The notes under the pieces are model-generated. The model saw only the letters and a program-made list of their open reading frames with translations, ran no database searches and was not told where the DNA came from. This document shows, piece after piece, positions 10,290 through 19,085 of a stretch of DNA of 55,694 nucleotides (position 1 is its first letter; every line of letters begins with the position of its first letter). The stretch covers positions 1 through 55,694 of the forward strand of contig DATKFG010000044.1 of assembly GCA_035511515.1 (NCBI GenBank). The letters run 5' to 3'. The translations under genes were made by a program, and so were the position numbers. The DNA is from VBCK01 sp035511515. GTDB lineage: Bacteria; Pseudomonadota; Gammaproteobacteria; Burkholderiales; Burkholderiaceae_F.

Positions 10290-10313
10290 TAGCCGCGGCT
10301 TGCGCCGCGGCTA
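10290..10313. repeat. GC-rich palindrome (element A) upstream of livH
   Basis: Perfect 10-base arms TAGCCGCGGC / GCCGCGGCTA around a TTGC loop. It shares its core with the palindromes at 10354, 15489 and 51736, which points to one dispersed, REP-like family. Confidence 0.75.
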
Positions 10314-10353
10314 GGGCGGCCAGGCCGGCTTGGCCAAGGCTACGGCGGCCCTG

Positions 10354-10391
10354 GCCTCCTTCGCCGCGGCGTCAGCCGCGGCGAAGGAGGC
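10354..10391 (-). repeat. Perfect 17-bp hairpin (element B) at the end of the binding-protein gene
   Basis: Arms of 17 bases flank a 4-base GTCA loop (10371-10374). The arms read GCCTCCTTCGCCGCGGC and its exact reverse complement. On the minus strand the hairpin begins at the last base of the TAG stop of the upstream binding-protein gene. There is no T-run, so it is more likely an mRNA-stabilising or REP-like element than a classical terminator. Confidence 0.8.
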
Positions 10392-11650
10392 TACGAAGGC
10401 CACACCAGCTTGCAGCCCCCTTCCTCGACACCGCCCGCCACATCGATTCCGCGCATGACCCGCGCCACGTTGAACAGGTCTTCCGGATCGGCGCCACCGG
10501 CCTGCGCGCTACCGACGAACACCGACGCGATCAGCTGGTGGTCCTCGGCGCGAAAAAACGCCGTATCCGGCACCAGGCCGATTTCGGGCGGCAGCTTCAA
10601 GCCGCCCAGCGCCTTGGCCATTTTGACGGCGTCGAGCGACTTGGCGGCCTGCGCGGCCAGCGCGCAGCTCCAGGTCGACACGAATCCGAACCAGGTGCGC
10701 GCGGTGGGAACTTTGCCGGTCTTCTTGCGGATGGCCTCGACGAACTCGGCCACGTGCGGCACCCCGGGCTGCTTCCAGTACCACTCGAACACCCAGGCCC
10801 CGATGCGCGCTTCCGGCGGCAGACCCTCGAGCGACTCGAGCTCCTGCTGGGCTCCAGCCAGGTGCAGGCGCTTGTCCAGTCCGAACTGCACGGCCTGCTT
10901 CAAGGCATTGACCATGTCATCGCCCTGCATCAGAAACACGATCACGTCCGGATTGGCACCCTGGGCCTTGATCAGGAACGAGGAAAAGTCGGTGGTCCCC
11001 AGCGGCGACAGGTCGGCGCCGACCTTGGTGCCGCCCAGCTTGGCGGCAGCCTTTTCGAGCGCCGCCTGCAAGGTGTGGCCGAAGGCGTAGTCGGGGGTGA
11101 TGTAGTACCACTTCTTGCCGGCCTTCTCGATCAGCTGCTGGGCCGACCCGTTGGCCTCCATCGTGGTCGATTTGCAGACACGGAACACGTTCCAGTGGCA
11201 GGCCGAGCCGGTGATCGTATCGGTGTGACCCCCCGGCACGATATGCAGGACACCCTTTTCGTTGCTCACCTGGGCCATGGCCAGCGCCAGTGCCGAGTTG
11301 ATATTGCCCAGCAGGAAGTCGACGTGGTCGCGCTCGATCAGCTTGCGCGACTTCTGCACGGCGGTGCCGGCATCGCCACTGGTCGAGTCCTCCACCAGCA
11401 GCTCGACCGGCCGCCCCAGGATGCCGCCCTTGGCATTGATCTGGGCGATCGCCAGTTCGCAGCCGGCCAGCTCGTTCTTGCCGGGGGCGGCATAGGTGCC
11501 CGTGAGCGGGTTGGCCAATCCGATCAGCACCGGCTGCTCGCCGCGCGCCGACAGGATGAACGGCGGCGCCAGGTTCGCGGCACCGACGGCCAGAGCGGCG
11601 CGCAGGACGGTTCGACGCCCGGGCGCGGGCGAGATCGTTTGCTTCATCAT
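10391..11650 (-). CDS. LivK-like ABC transporter substrate-binding protein, Tat-exported
   Basis: A 419-residue periplasmic binding protein of the type I receptor family (Peripla_BP_6), the ligand receptor for the LivHMGF importer encoded downstream. The N-terminus PGRRTVLRAALAVGAANL has a twin-arginine pair before a hydrophobic core, suggesting folded export by Tat. The family starts with VLIGLANPLTGTYAAPGKNE and contains GGILGRPVELLVEDS. ATG at 11650 is preceded by GGAGG with a 7-base gap, an excellent ribosome site. The ligand is unknown; related receptors bind amino acids, amides or urea. The gene ends at a strong hairpin before livH. A 242-base divergent region separates it from the TonB-dependent receptor. 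Confidence 0.9.
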   Translation of the reverse strand: MMKQTISPAPGRRTVLRAALAVGAANLAPPFILSARGEQPVLIGLANPLTGTYAAPGKNELAGCELAIAQINAKGGILGRPVELLVEDSTSGDAGTAVQKSRKLIERDHVDFLLGNINSALALAMAQVSNEKGVLHIVPGGHTDTITGSACHWNVFRVCKSTTMEANGSAQQLIEKAGKKWYYITPDYAFGHTLQAALEKAAAKLGGTKVGADLSPLGTTDFSSFLIKAQGANPDVIVFLMQGDDMVNALKQAVQFGLDKRLHLAGAQQELESLEGLPPEARIGAWVFEWYWKQPGVPHVAEFVEAIRKKTGKVPTARTWFGFVSTWSCALAAQAAKSLDAVKMAKALGGLKLPPEIGLVPDTAFFRAEDHQLIASVFVGSAQAGGADPEDLFNVARVMRGIDVAGGVEEGGCKLVWPS

Positions 11651-11892
11651 GCGAATGCCTCCTCGTTCGTCCTTGCGGTTCTGTTTGTAGTTCCGATGCG
11701 CCGGTCTGAGCCTCGCGTCGAGGCGATTGTATGTCGTGCCGGCCGGGAACGAGACAGTAAATCGAACCGGGTGTCATCTTGCGCTGCAGCGACCGGATGG
11801 CTGCCCGATCCTTCGCAACCCGCGCTGGCCGGACTTGTCGGCCGCGCCAGTTGGCCAGATCGTACAATCCGCGCGCCGCAACAGGAGGGGCG

Positions 11893-14280
11893 ATGTGTCG
11901 GTCTGAGGCGCGCGGCCCACGCCCTACGGGGGCGGTGGCGGCATTTTTCGTTGTGCCCATCATCGGTGCACCGGTTCGGGGCCGGCCGAAGCCGGCCAGC
12001 CGCGCCCGGTCCTGGGCGCGCGCGTTCGCGATCGGGGCGCTCGCGCTGCCAGCGCACGCGCAGGAGGCGGCGCCCGCTGACCAGAAGTCGCCGCAGACGA
12101 AAAACGAGATCGAGCAAATAGAGATCATCGCCCCGGCACCGCTGCCGGGGCTCGGAGTCAACATCAACCAGGTGCCCGCGAATATCCAGACGATCGACGC
12201 CCGACAGATCGGCAAGTCCCATCCGATCGATTCGTCGGAGGCGCTCGAGCGGAACCTCGGAAGCGTCAACATCAACGACACCCAAGGCGGGCCGCTGCAG
12301 GCCGACGTGAACTTCCGTGGCTTTACCGCCTCGCCGATCCTGGGCACCCCGCAGGGCATCTCCGTCTTTGTAGATGGCGTGCGCGTGAACGAAGCCTTCG
12401 GCGATACCGTTAACTGGGATCTGATCCCGCCGGCTGCCATCTCGCGCATTACGGTCATCCCGGGATCCAATCCGGTGTTTGGCCTGAATACCCTGGGCGG
12501 CGCCCTCGCCGTATCGACCAAGAGCGGTTTCGAGTTTCCGGGCACGACCGCTTCGGTCGAGGACGGGTCCTGGAGCCGCAGGTCGGCCGAAATATCCTCG
12601 GGCGGGCATGGCGAGCAGGCCGAGTACTTCGTTGCGGGCCGCGTCGCGAACGACAATGGCTGGGCCCAACACAATCCATCGCGCCTGAGGCAGGTCTTCT
12701 CCAAGCTCGGCTATCAGGCCGAGGACACCGACATCGACGGCAGTCTCACCTACGCCGACAACTATGCGGAAGGCAATCAGACCATTCCGCTGTCGTTTCT
12801 GGGCAACCCGCGCCAGATCTACTCGTTTCCCGATTGGCAGCGCAACAAGCTGTGGTTCGCCAACCTGCAGGCCTCGCATGCGCTGACCGCCCAGCAGGTC
12901 TTGTCGGCCGATGTCTATTTCCGATCCGTGCGCTCGTCGATCTTCAACAACAACGTCAACAACAATTTCGACCCGACGCTGCCGCTGACCCCTGGCAATT
13001 TTCCGGCCAACAACATCACCAACGGCATCGACCAGGACCGCGACGGCCTGTCGCTGCAGTACAACGGGATTTCGAGCCTTTTCGGGCATCGCAACAACGC
13101 AACCGTCGGCGCAGCGGTTGACCACGGCAGAATCGACTTCAAGCAATTCAACCAGGATGCCACGGTCGCGCCCGACCGCAGCACCTTCTCCTCCCAGCCT
13201 ATCGTGCTCCAGACCAGTCTTCGTTCGACCGATGACAACCTCGGGTGGTACGCCACGGATCTGCTCGAAATCAGCCAGTCGCTTGCGCTGACGCTGGCGG
13301 GCCGTTTCAACCGTGCGATCCTGCACCTGCGGGACCAGCTTGGCACCGCCCTGAACGGCGATCACGGCTTTGGGAGGTTCAACCCCGCGGTCGGGTTGAA
13401 TTTCACGCCGGCACCTGCCGTAACGACGTATGCGTCGTACAACGAAGGCGTGCGGGTACCGACGCCGGTGGAACTGACGTGCGCCGATCCGAGCGCTCCC
13501 TGCAGCCTCCCGAACGCCTTTACCGCCGACCCGGCGCTCAAGCCCGTGATCTCAAAGACCTGGGAGCTCGGCGCGCGCGGAAGCGTTGGGAAGGGCCTAT
13601 CGTGGTCCTCGGCGATCTACCGAAGCCTGCTGGACGACGACATCCAGTTCATCAGCAGCGGTGGCGGTGGCACGAGCTCGGGGTACTTCCAAAACGTCGG
13701 CCAGACCCGCCGCCAAGGCCTGGAGCTCGGGGCCAATGGCGTCTTGAAGACGATTACCTGGCGCGTGAACTACGCCTACATTCAGGCCACCTACCGAAGC
13801 GCGCTGACTCTAAACAGCCCGGACAACTCGGCCGCGCAGCCACTGAGCTGCCCGACCTGCGCCGACATCCGGGTGGTGCCGGGTAACCGCCTGCCCGGAA
13901 TTCCCCTCCATGTCGCCAAGCTGGATCTGGAGTACGCGCCGAGCGTGCGCTGGAGCGCAGCCCTGAACGTGATCGGTCAATCGTCGACCTTCCCGCGGGG
14001 TGACGAAAACAACCGGGATGTCCATGGCCCCGTGCCCGGCTTCGCTGTCGTGAACTTGAACGGGCAGGTCAAGCTCACCCAAAGGCTGGAGCTCTTCGCG
14101 AAGGTCGATAACCTGTTCGACCGACTCTATTCGTCCTATGGCGTTCTGGGCGCCAACGCGTTTCACCTGCCAGGCCACGCCTTCGATCCGAACCCGGCGG
14201 CGTGGACGCCGGAGCAGTTCAGGTCGTTCGGAGCTGGAAGGGGAGCCTGGGTCGGGTTCTCTTACCACTTCGCGCAGTGA
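11893..14280 (+). CDS. TonB-dependent outer-membrane receptor
   Basis: A 795-residue outer-membrane transporter. ATG 11893 has AGGAGGGG just upstream. A long N-terminal region ends in a signal peptide (FAIGALALPAHAQ), a possible TonB box follows around IEIIAPAP, then the plug domain (VPANIQTIDARQIG, VDGVRVNEAFGD, ISRITVIPGSNPVFGLNTLG). The rest is a beta-barrel with NLFDRLYSSYG near the C-terminus. The protein ends in YHFAQ rather than a terminal aromatic residue. The ligand (siderophore, cobalamin, sugar or other) cannot be read. It is divergent from the ABC binding-protein gene and lies 28 bases before cdh. Confidence 0.92.
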   Translation: MCRSEARGPRPTGAVAAFFVVPIIGAPVRGRPKPASRARSWARAFAIGALALPAHAQEAAPADQKSPQTKNEIEQIEIIAPAPLPGLGVNINQVPANIQTIDARQIGKSHPIDSSEALERNLGSVNINDTQGGPLQADVNFRGFTASPILGTPQGISVFVDGVRVNEAFGDTVNWDLIPPAAISRITVIPGSNPVFGLNTLGGALAVSTKSGFEFPGTTASVEDGSWSRRSAEISSGGHGEQAEYFVAGRVANDNGWAQHNPSRLRQVFSKLGYQAEDTDIDGSLTYADNYAEGNQTIPLSFLGNPRQIYSFPDWQRNKLWFANLQASHALTAQQVLSADVYFRSVRSSIFNNNVNNNFDPTLPLTPGNFPANNITNGIDQDRDGLSLQYNGISSLFGHRNNATVGAAVDHGRIDFKQFNQDATVAPDRSTFSSQPIVLQTSLRSTDDNLGWYATDLLEISQSLALTLAGRFNRAILHLRDQLGTALNGDHGFGRFNPAVGLNFTPAPAVTTYASYNEGVRVPTPVELTCADPSAPCSLPNAFTADPALKPVISKTWELGARGSVGKGLSWSSAIYRSLLDDDIQFISSGGGGTSSGYFQNVGQTRRQGLELGANGVLKTITWRVNYAYIQATYRSALTLNSPDNSAAQPLSCPTCADIRVVPGNRLPGIPLHVAKLDLEYAPSVRWSAALNVIGQSSTFPRGDENNRDVHGPVPGFAVVNLNGQVKLTQRLELFAKVDNLFDRLYSSYGVLGANAFHLPGHAFDPNPAAWTPEQFRSFGAGRGAWVGFSYHFAQ

Positions 14281-14308
14281 CCGCAGTCGTACGAGTCGAC
14301 CATTGAAG

Positions 14309-15025
14309 ATGCACCTGCGCCATGCCTGGCCGGGCCTGCTGGCCGCATCGATCGGGCTGCAGGCGTGCGGAACGCCCTCGCCGCCAGCGCATTCCGATGC
14401 GCTGTGGCAGGTGGTCAACGCCGGCTGCAACCAGGGATGGGCGCCCGTGCCGTCGCTTCAGTGCTACCCGGCGCGCGGCGATGCGGTGCTGAAGGATATC
14501 TGCGGCGCCACCCACTACCTGCTGATCCCGACGGCGCAGCGCGTCGGCGTCGAAAGCCCGGAGCTGCTGCTGGACGGCGAGCCGGACTACTTCGGCGATG
14601 CCTGGGCTGCGCGCGACCGCGTGATCGCCGCCTCGGGAAGGCCGCAGGTGCGCTCGGACGAGCTCGGACTGGCGATCAATTCGCGCTGGGGCCGATCGCA
14701 GGACCAGCTGCACATCCACATCGATTTGGTCCGGCCGGAGGTTCGAGACGCGATCCGGCAGTGGCTGCGCGAGGGAGCCTCGAGGCCGGACATCGAACTG
14801 TTCGGCCATGCGTACCGGATCGTTCACGCGGCGACCCTGCAGCGGCCAAGCCCATTTCAGACAGCGGCCGCCGGCGAAACAACGCCGCAACGAGAGATGA
14901 ATACGATTGGCGTGGTCGGCGATGGCGCATCGGGCTTCTACGTGCTGCTCGGGCACGTCGATCCGGCCCGGCTGGACCGCGGACATGCCGAGGAGATCCT
15001 GGTTCCGAGGCACTGCGCCCGATGA
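14309..15025 (+). CDS. cdh: CDP-diacylglycerol pyrophosphatase (CDP-diglyceride hydrolase)
   Basis: A 238-residue envelope enzyme that splits CDP-diacylglycerol to CMP and phosphatidic acid. It matches the Cdh family from ALWQVVNAGC through THYLLIPTAQRVGVESPELL, LAINSRWGRSQDQLHIHI (the HIT-like catalytic histidines His135 and His137) and QRPSPF. The signal sequence ends in LQACG, a lipobox-like cysteine near residue 20, so it may be a lipoprotein. TTG at 14303 is an alternative start two codons upstream. It sits between the TonB receptor and two further genes on the same strand, one of which is a lipase-like autotransporter. Confidence 0.9.
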   Translation: MHLRHAWPGLLAASIGLQACGTPSPPAHSDALWQVVNAGCNQGWAPVPSLQCYPARGDAVLKDICGATHYLLIPTAQRVGVESPELLLDGEPDYFGDAWAARDRVIAASGRPQVRSDELGLAINSRWGRSQDQLHIHIDLVRPEVRDAIRQWLREGASRPDIELFGHAYRIVHAATLQRPSPFQTAAAGETTPQREMNTIGVVGDGASGFYVLLGHVDPARLDRGHAEEILVPRHCAR

Positions 15026-15062
15026 GCGGACCATCGTGTTTCAGACAAAAGGAGTCAAGCAG

Positions 15063-15407
15063 ATGAGCGCGAGCAGGCTGGCCCGGACCCCGCAACCGCC
15101 GTACTACGCGGTGATCTTCGCGTCGATCCGGACCGCGGGCGACTGCGGCTACGCCGAGACCTCGGATCGGATGGTCGAGCTGGCGTCCCGGCAGCCGGGC
15201 TTTCTCGGGATCGAAAGCGTGCGCGATGCGGAAGGTGTCGGCATCACCGTCAGCTATTGGGCCTCGACCGAGGCCATCGCGGCCTGGAAAGCACAGGCCG
15301 AGCACCTGCTGGCGCAGCAGCGCGGCCGGCGCGAGTGGTATGAGCAGTACGAAATACGCATCGCCCGCGTCGAGCGAGCCTACGGGCGCTCCGCACCGGG
15401 CGGCTGA
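15063..15407 (+). CDS. Antibiotic biosynthesis monooxygenase-like (ABM fold) protein
   Basis: A 114-residue protein of the dimeric alpha-beta barrel class. The pattern YYAVIFASIRT, MVELASRQPGFLGIESVRD, ITVSYWASTEAIAAWKAQAEH and WYEQYEIRIARVERAY is the usual ABM/YqjZ type. Members are small oxygenases or heme-degrading or stress proteins; the specific role is not readable here. AAAAGGAG lies about 8 bases before the ATG. It stops one base before the likely TTG start of the patatin gene, so the two are probably co-translated. Confidence 0.8.
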   Translation: MSASRLARTPQPPYYAVIFASIRTAGDCGYAETSDRMVELASRQPGFLGIESVRDAEGVGITVSYWASTEAIAAWKAQAEHLLAQQRGRREWYEQYEIRIARVERAYGRSAPGG

Positions 15408-15408
15408 C

Positions 15409-17712
15409 TTGCCGTTGCTGGCCCGGGCAACGCCCCGGCACGCGACCCGATTGGCGCTCGCGATCGGGTGCGCGGCAGCCGTGGTGCCGGCCTCCTTCGC
15501 CGTGGGTTCCGCCGCGGCTACGGAGGCCACGGCCGCCGGCGCCGCCGCGGAGCCGTCAGTGCGGCCACGTGTGTGCCTGGTGCTGGGGGGCGGCGGCGCC
15601 CGCGGCGCAGCCCACATCGGCGTCATCAAGGCGCTCGCGCGGCTCAGGGTCCCGATCGACTGCGTGGCCGGCACCAGCATCGGCGCTTTGATCGGGGCCG
15701 CCTATGCGACCGGAATCGGCGCCGACGAGATGGAAAAGATCGTATCGGGCCTGTCGGCCGAAGCGCTGTTCGTCGACCGGCCGCCGCGATCCGATCTGCC
15801 GATTCGAACCAAGATCGAGGAGCAGCGCAACAGCATCGGACCCGAGTTCGGAATCCGCGACGGGCAGCTGCTGGTGCCCAAGGGCCTGGTGGCCGGCGTT
15901 CAGCTCGAAACGATGATGAGGCGCCTGATCCGCTCGTCGGACGTGATCCGGTTCGACGATCTGCCGATTCCGTTTCGCGCCGTGGCCACCGATCTGGCCA
16001 GCGGCGAGCCGGTTGTGCTGTCCGAGGGGGAGCTGTCGCAGGCGCTGCGGGCCAGCCTGTCGGTCCCGGTGGCCCTGGCGCCGGTGCGACTGGACGGCCG
16101 GCTCCTGGTCGACGGGGGCTTGACCGATAACCTGCCGCTGGACGCGGCCCGCTCGATGGGCGCCGACGTGGCGATCGTCGTCGATCTGGGCTCGCCCAGT
16201 GCCAGCGAAGCCGAGCTGGGCACCTTGCTGGGCGTGAGCCGGCGAATCCTGGACATCCTGGTCGAGCAGAACGAGAAAAAATCGCTGGCGCTGCTGCGCC
16301 CCGACGACGTCGTGATCAAACCCGATCTGGGCGACTATTCCTCGGCCGACTTCGGCCATTGGACCACGTTGATCGCGCTCGGGGAGGCGGCGGTGCTGAA
16401 GCGGCAGCAAAGGCTCGCCAGCCTGTCGCTGCCCCCCGACGAGTACGCGGCGCTGCTGGCCGCACGGCGCGGCGGCGCCTCGACCGATGCACGTGCGATC
16501 GCGCAAGTGCGGCTGCCGCAGTTTGCGCGCGTGAACCCGGACGTGGTCCGTGCCCAGATGCAGACGCGGCCGGGGCAGCCGCTGGATCCGGCGCAGCTGG
16601 AATCCGACGTGCGGCGCTTGTACGCCAGCGGGGACTTCGAGCACATCGGCTACGCCCTGCTGGACGAGTCCGGCCGGCGCGTGGTGAGCATCGATGCGGC
16701 CGAGAAATCGTGGGGCCCGAACTTTCTGCAGTTCGCACTGGAGGGCGGTTACGATCTTCACGGCGAGTCGCGTTTCGAGGCGCTGGCGGCGTACCGGCGC
16801 ACCTGGATCGACTCGCTCGGCGCCGAATGGCGCTCGCAGCTGGAGCTGGGCCGGCAGGATCGCATCTCGAGCGAGCTGTACCAGCCGCTCGGCATCGACC
16901 AGGTTTTCTTCGTCGCGCCGTATGCGGAGCTCGACCGCGACGTCGAGGACGTGTTCGCCGGCAGCCGCCGCGCCGCCCGATACGTGCTGCACGAGGGCCT
17001 GACGGGCGTGGACTTGGGAAGCCGCCTGGGGCGGGCCGCCGAGATCCGCACCGGCGTGCAGATCGGCCGCCTGCAGCAGCGGCTCGATCAGGGCCCCGTG
17101 TCGCTGTCGCCGGGACCGGACCGGGTCGGCGTGGGGGCGTGGCACGTGCGGCTGCGGGCCGACGAATACGATCGGATCGTGGCGCCCCGTTCGGGTTTCG
17201 CGGCAACCGGGGGACTGTTCGCGTCGCGCACGACGCTGGGCGGGGAGTCTTCGTACACGCGCTGGGATGCGAGCGGATCGGTCGCCGACTCGCTGGGCGA
17301 CAGCACGCTCGATTTGGGAGCCACGTTCAAGGGCCGCTTCGGCGCCAACGATCTGCCGCGCTACGACGTGTATCAGTGGGGTGGCTTTCTGCAGCAGTCC
17401 GGCTACCGGATCGGGTCCCTGAACGGCCAGTCGCTGCAGTTCGCGCGCGCCGTTTACCGCTACAAGCTGGCTCCATTGCCGTTCCTGAACGGCCTGTACG
17501 CCGGAGCGTCGATCGAGGCGGGGCGACTGGGCCGCCCGATCGTCTCGGGCGCGCCCACCGGCACGATGAAGTCGGCCTCGCTGTTTTTACTGCTCGACAG
17601 CCCGATCGGCCCGCTGTACCTGGCCTACGGGCGGGCGCGCGACGGCAACTGGAGCCTGTACCTGTACCTCGGCGAACCGGCCACGACCGAACCGGACGTC
17701 GCCGGGCGCTGA
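15409..17712 (+). CDS. Patatin-like phospholipase with POTRA and beta-barrel (PlpD-type, type Vd secretion)
   Basis: A protein of about 767 residues in the layout of type Vd autotransporters. A signal peptide precedes the patatin domain, which has the oxyanion motif GGGGARG at 60-66, nucleophile Ser90 in GTSIG and catalytic Asp235 in VDGG. A POTRA-like segment follows around residues 365-430 (FARVNPDVVRAQMQTRPGQP) and then a C-terminal 16-strand-type barrel (GVGAWHVRLRADEYDRIVAPRSGF). The enzyme would hydrolyse phospholipid acyl chains at or outside the outer membrane. The start is uncertain. TTG 15409, one base after the ABM gene stop, gives a plausible signal peptide; ATG 15340 would overlap that gene. 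Part of the signal peptide is encoded by a dispersed GC palindrome. Confidence 0.92.
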   Translation: MPLLARATPRHATRLALAIGCAAAVVPASFAVGSAAATEATAAGAAAEPSVRPRVCLVLGGGGARGAAHIGVIKALARLRVPIDCVAGTSIGALIGAAYATGIGADEMEKIVSGLSAEALFVDRPPRSDLPIRTKIEEQRNSIGPEFGIRDGQLLVPKGLVAGVQLETMMRRLIRSSDVIRFDDLPIPFRAVATDLASGEPVVLSEGELSQALRASLSVPVALAPVRLDGRLLVDGGLTDNLPLDAARSMGADVAIVVDLGSPSASEAELGTLLGVSRRILDILVEQNEKKSLALLRPDDVVIKPDLGDYSSADFGHWTTLIALGEAAVLKRQQRLASLSLPPDEYAALLAARRGGASTDARAIAQVRLPQFARVNPDVVRAQMQTRPGQPLDPAQLESDVRRLYASGDFEHIGYALLDESGRRVVSIDAAEKSWGPNFLQFALEGGYDLHGESRFEALAAYRRTWIDSLGAEWRSQLELGRQDRISSELYQPLGIDQVFFVAPYAELDRDVEDVFAGSRRAARYVLHEGLTGVDLGSRLGRAAEIRTGVQIGRLQQRLDQGPVSLSPGPDRVGVGAWHVRLRADEYDRIVAPRSGFAATGGLFASRTTLGGESSYTRWDASGSVADSLGDSTLDLGATFKGRFGANDLPRYDVYQWGGFLQQSGYRIGSLNGQSLQFARAVYRYKLAPLPFLNGLYAGASIEAGRLGRPIVSGAPTGTMKSASLFLLLDSPIGPLYLAYGRARDGNWSLYLYLGEPATTEPDVAGR
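15489..15528. repeat. Dispersed GC palindrome inside the patatin signal-peptide region
   Basis: Imperfect 18-base arms (14 of 18 paired) flank a 4-base loop at 15507-15510. The left arm CCTCCTTCGCCG and right arm GCCGCGGCTACGG match the palindromes near livH and at the recG start. In the patatin frame it encodes a stretch beginning ASFAVGSAAATEA. Confidence 0.7.
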
Positions 17713-17772
17713 TCATCGCAGCGTCACAAAATCCCAATAGCCTCGAATGTTCGCCGCATGGAGGAGGACATC

Positions 17773-18933
17773 ATGAGAAACCTTAAGATCACGATCGCTC
17801 TGGCTCTGGGCGTGGCGTTCGCCGCCGCGCCTGCGGTTGCCCGGGATCACGCAGACGCAAAGATTCCGCGCCTGGACCATGTATTCGTGATCGTGATGGA
17901 GAACCACTATTTCCACCAGATCTACGGCAATACGAACGCGCCGTTCGTGACCTCTTATGCGAACAGCGCCAACCTGGCGGCCAATTATTTCGGCGTCGGC
18001 CATCCCAGCCTGACGAACTACCTGGAAATCGTCGGCGGCTCCAATTTCGGCGTCGTCAACGATAACTCGCCCGACTGGCACAACAGCGCGTGCAAGTCGA
18101 ATCTGGAAACCAACACCCCGGCCCTGGAAGGCGCGCCCAACATCTGCCCGATCGCCGGCAGCGGCATGGACGCGGCCACGCCGGCCGTCGATACCACCAA
18201 TGAGGGCTCGCCCGGGGCTCCGATTTACAACGACCCGATCGCCCCGGCCTTCACGGTGGGCAGGACCATCGCCGACCAGCTGGTCGAAGCGGGTCTGTCC
18301 TGGAAGAGCTATCAGCAGAGCCTGCCGCCGTACGGGGCCGACAAGGTCAACAACAGCGATGGAATGATCTCGAATCTCACCACGGCGGTGGCCGGAATGC
18401 CGTTGCTGTACGCGGTCAAGCACAACCCGTTTGTTTATTTCGCCAGCGTGCAGGGGGGCGACGACGGCAGCGGCCTGGCAAACGTCGCGGGCTTCGAGCA
18501 GCTGTACGCGGATCTGCGCGCGGGTGCGGTGCCGAATTACTCGTTCATCGTGCCCGACCAGTGTCACGACCAGCATGGCCGCGGCTCCAGCGAAGTCGGC
18601 CCCTACTGCTCGACCGACAGCCTGTCGATCCAGGCCGGCGACGTCGCGGTGCAGAACCTGGTTGGCGCCATCCACGCGTCCGACGCGTGGAAGCACGGCC
18701 GCAACGCGATCGTCGTTGTGTGGGACGAGAACGATTACAGCAGCCTGCCGAACCAGGTGGTGACGATCGTCGACACCAACTACGGTGTCAGCAAGACCAC
18801 TTCGAACGTCAAGTACAACCATTTCTCGCTGCTGAAGACGATCGAAGCGGGTTTCGGTCTGAGCTATCTGAATCACGCGGCCGACCATACCGTGCCGCTG
18901 ATGTCGGACCTGTTTGCCCCGGCCGACCACTGA
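17773..18933 (+). CDS. Secreted phosphoesterase (AcpA/phospholipase C-like family)
   Basis: A 386-residue exported enzyme with a clean signal peptide, MRNLKITIALALGVAFAAAP. The phosphoesterase family (PF04185) opening is clear in DHVFVIVMENHYFHQIYGN, where ENHxF is the metal and active-site region. Further family stretches are GVGHPSLTNYLEIVGG, PNYSFIVPDQCHDQHG and AIVVVWDENDYSS. Members are acid phosphatases or phospholipase C-type enzymes; substrate choice is not readable. ATG 17773 has GGAGGA upstream. ATG 17758 in the same frame lies within that ribosome site and is less likely. The gene is followed by a good terminator, so it is probably its own unit or the end of the preceding one. Confidence 0.88.
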   Translation: MRNLKITIALALGVAFAAAPAVARDHADAKIPRLDHVFVIVMENHYFHQIYGNTNAPFVTSYANSANLAANYFGVGHPSLTNYLEIVGGSNFGVVNDNSPDWHNSACKSNLETNTPALEGAPNICPIAGSGMDAATPAVDTTNEGSPGAPIYNDPIAPAFTVGRTIADQLVEAGLSWKSYQQSLPPYGADKVNNSDGMISNLTTAVAGMPLLYAVKHNPFVYFASVQGGDDGSGLANVAGFEQLYADLRAGAVPNYSFIVPDQCHDQHGRGSSEVGPYCSTDSLSIQAGDVAVQNLVGAIHASDAWKHGRNAIVVVWDENDYSSLPNQVVTIVDTNYGVSKTTSNVKYNHFSLLKTIEAGFGLSYLNHAADHTVPLMSDLFAPADH

Positions 18934-18957
18934 AGCCGGCCCCCCCCTCGGCCGCGA

Positions 18958-18984
18958 CCCCGCCTGCCGGCGGGGTTTGTTTTT
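18958..18984 (+). terminator. Rho-independent terminator after the phosphoesterase gene
   Basis: Stem CCCCGCC (18958-18964) and GGCGGGG (18969-18975) with loop TGCC, followed by TTTGTTTTT. Strong stem and T-run, 24 bases after the stop codon. Confidence 0.92.
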
Positions 18985-19085
18985 CCGGGCCGCGACGAGC
19001 CGATCGCAGGCGTGTATAAATTCGGCCATGCGGTTGTGCGCGTCCGTGGGCGCTGTACAAAAGCACATCTACCCGGGAGCGCGCA

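Noticed and set aside
11863..11868. TACAAT as a promoter -10 box for the TonB receptor gene
   Set aside because: No acceptable -35 hexamer is at the right spacing. A similar TACAAT on the minus strand at 11726-11731 also lacks a -35.
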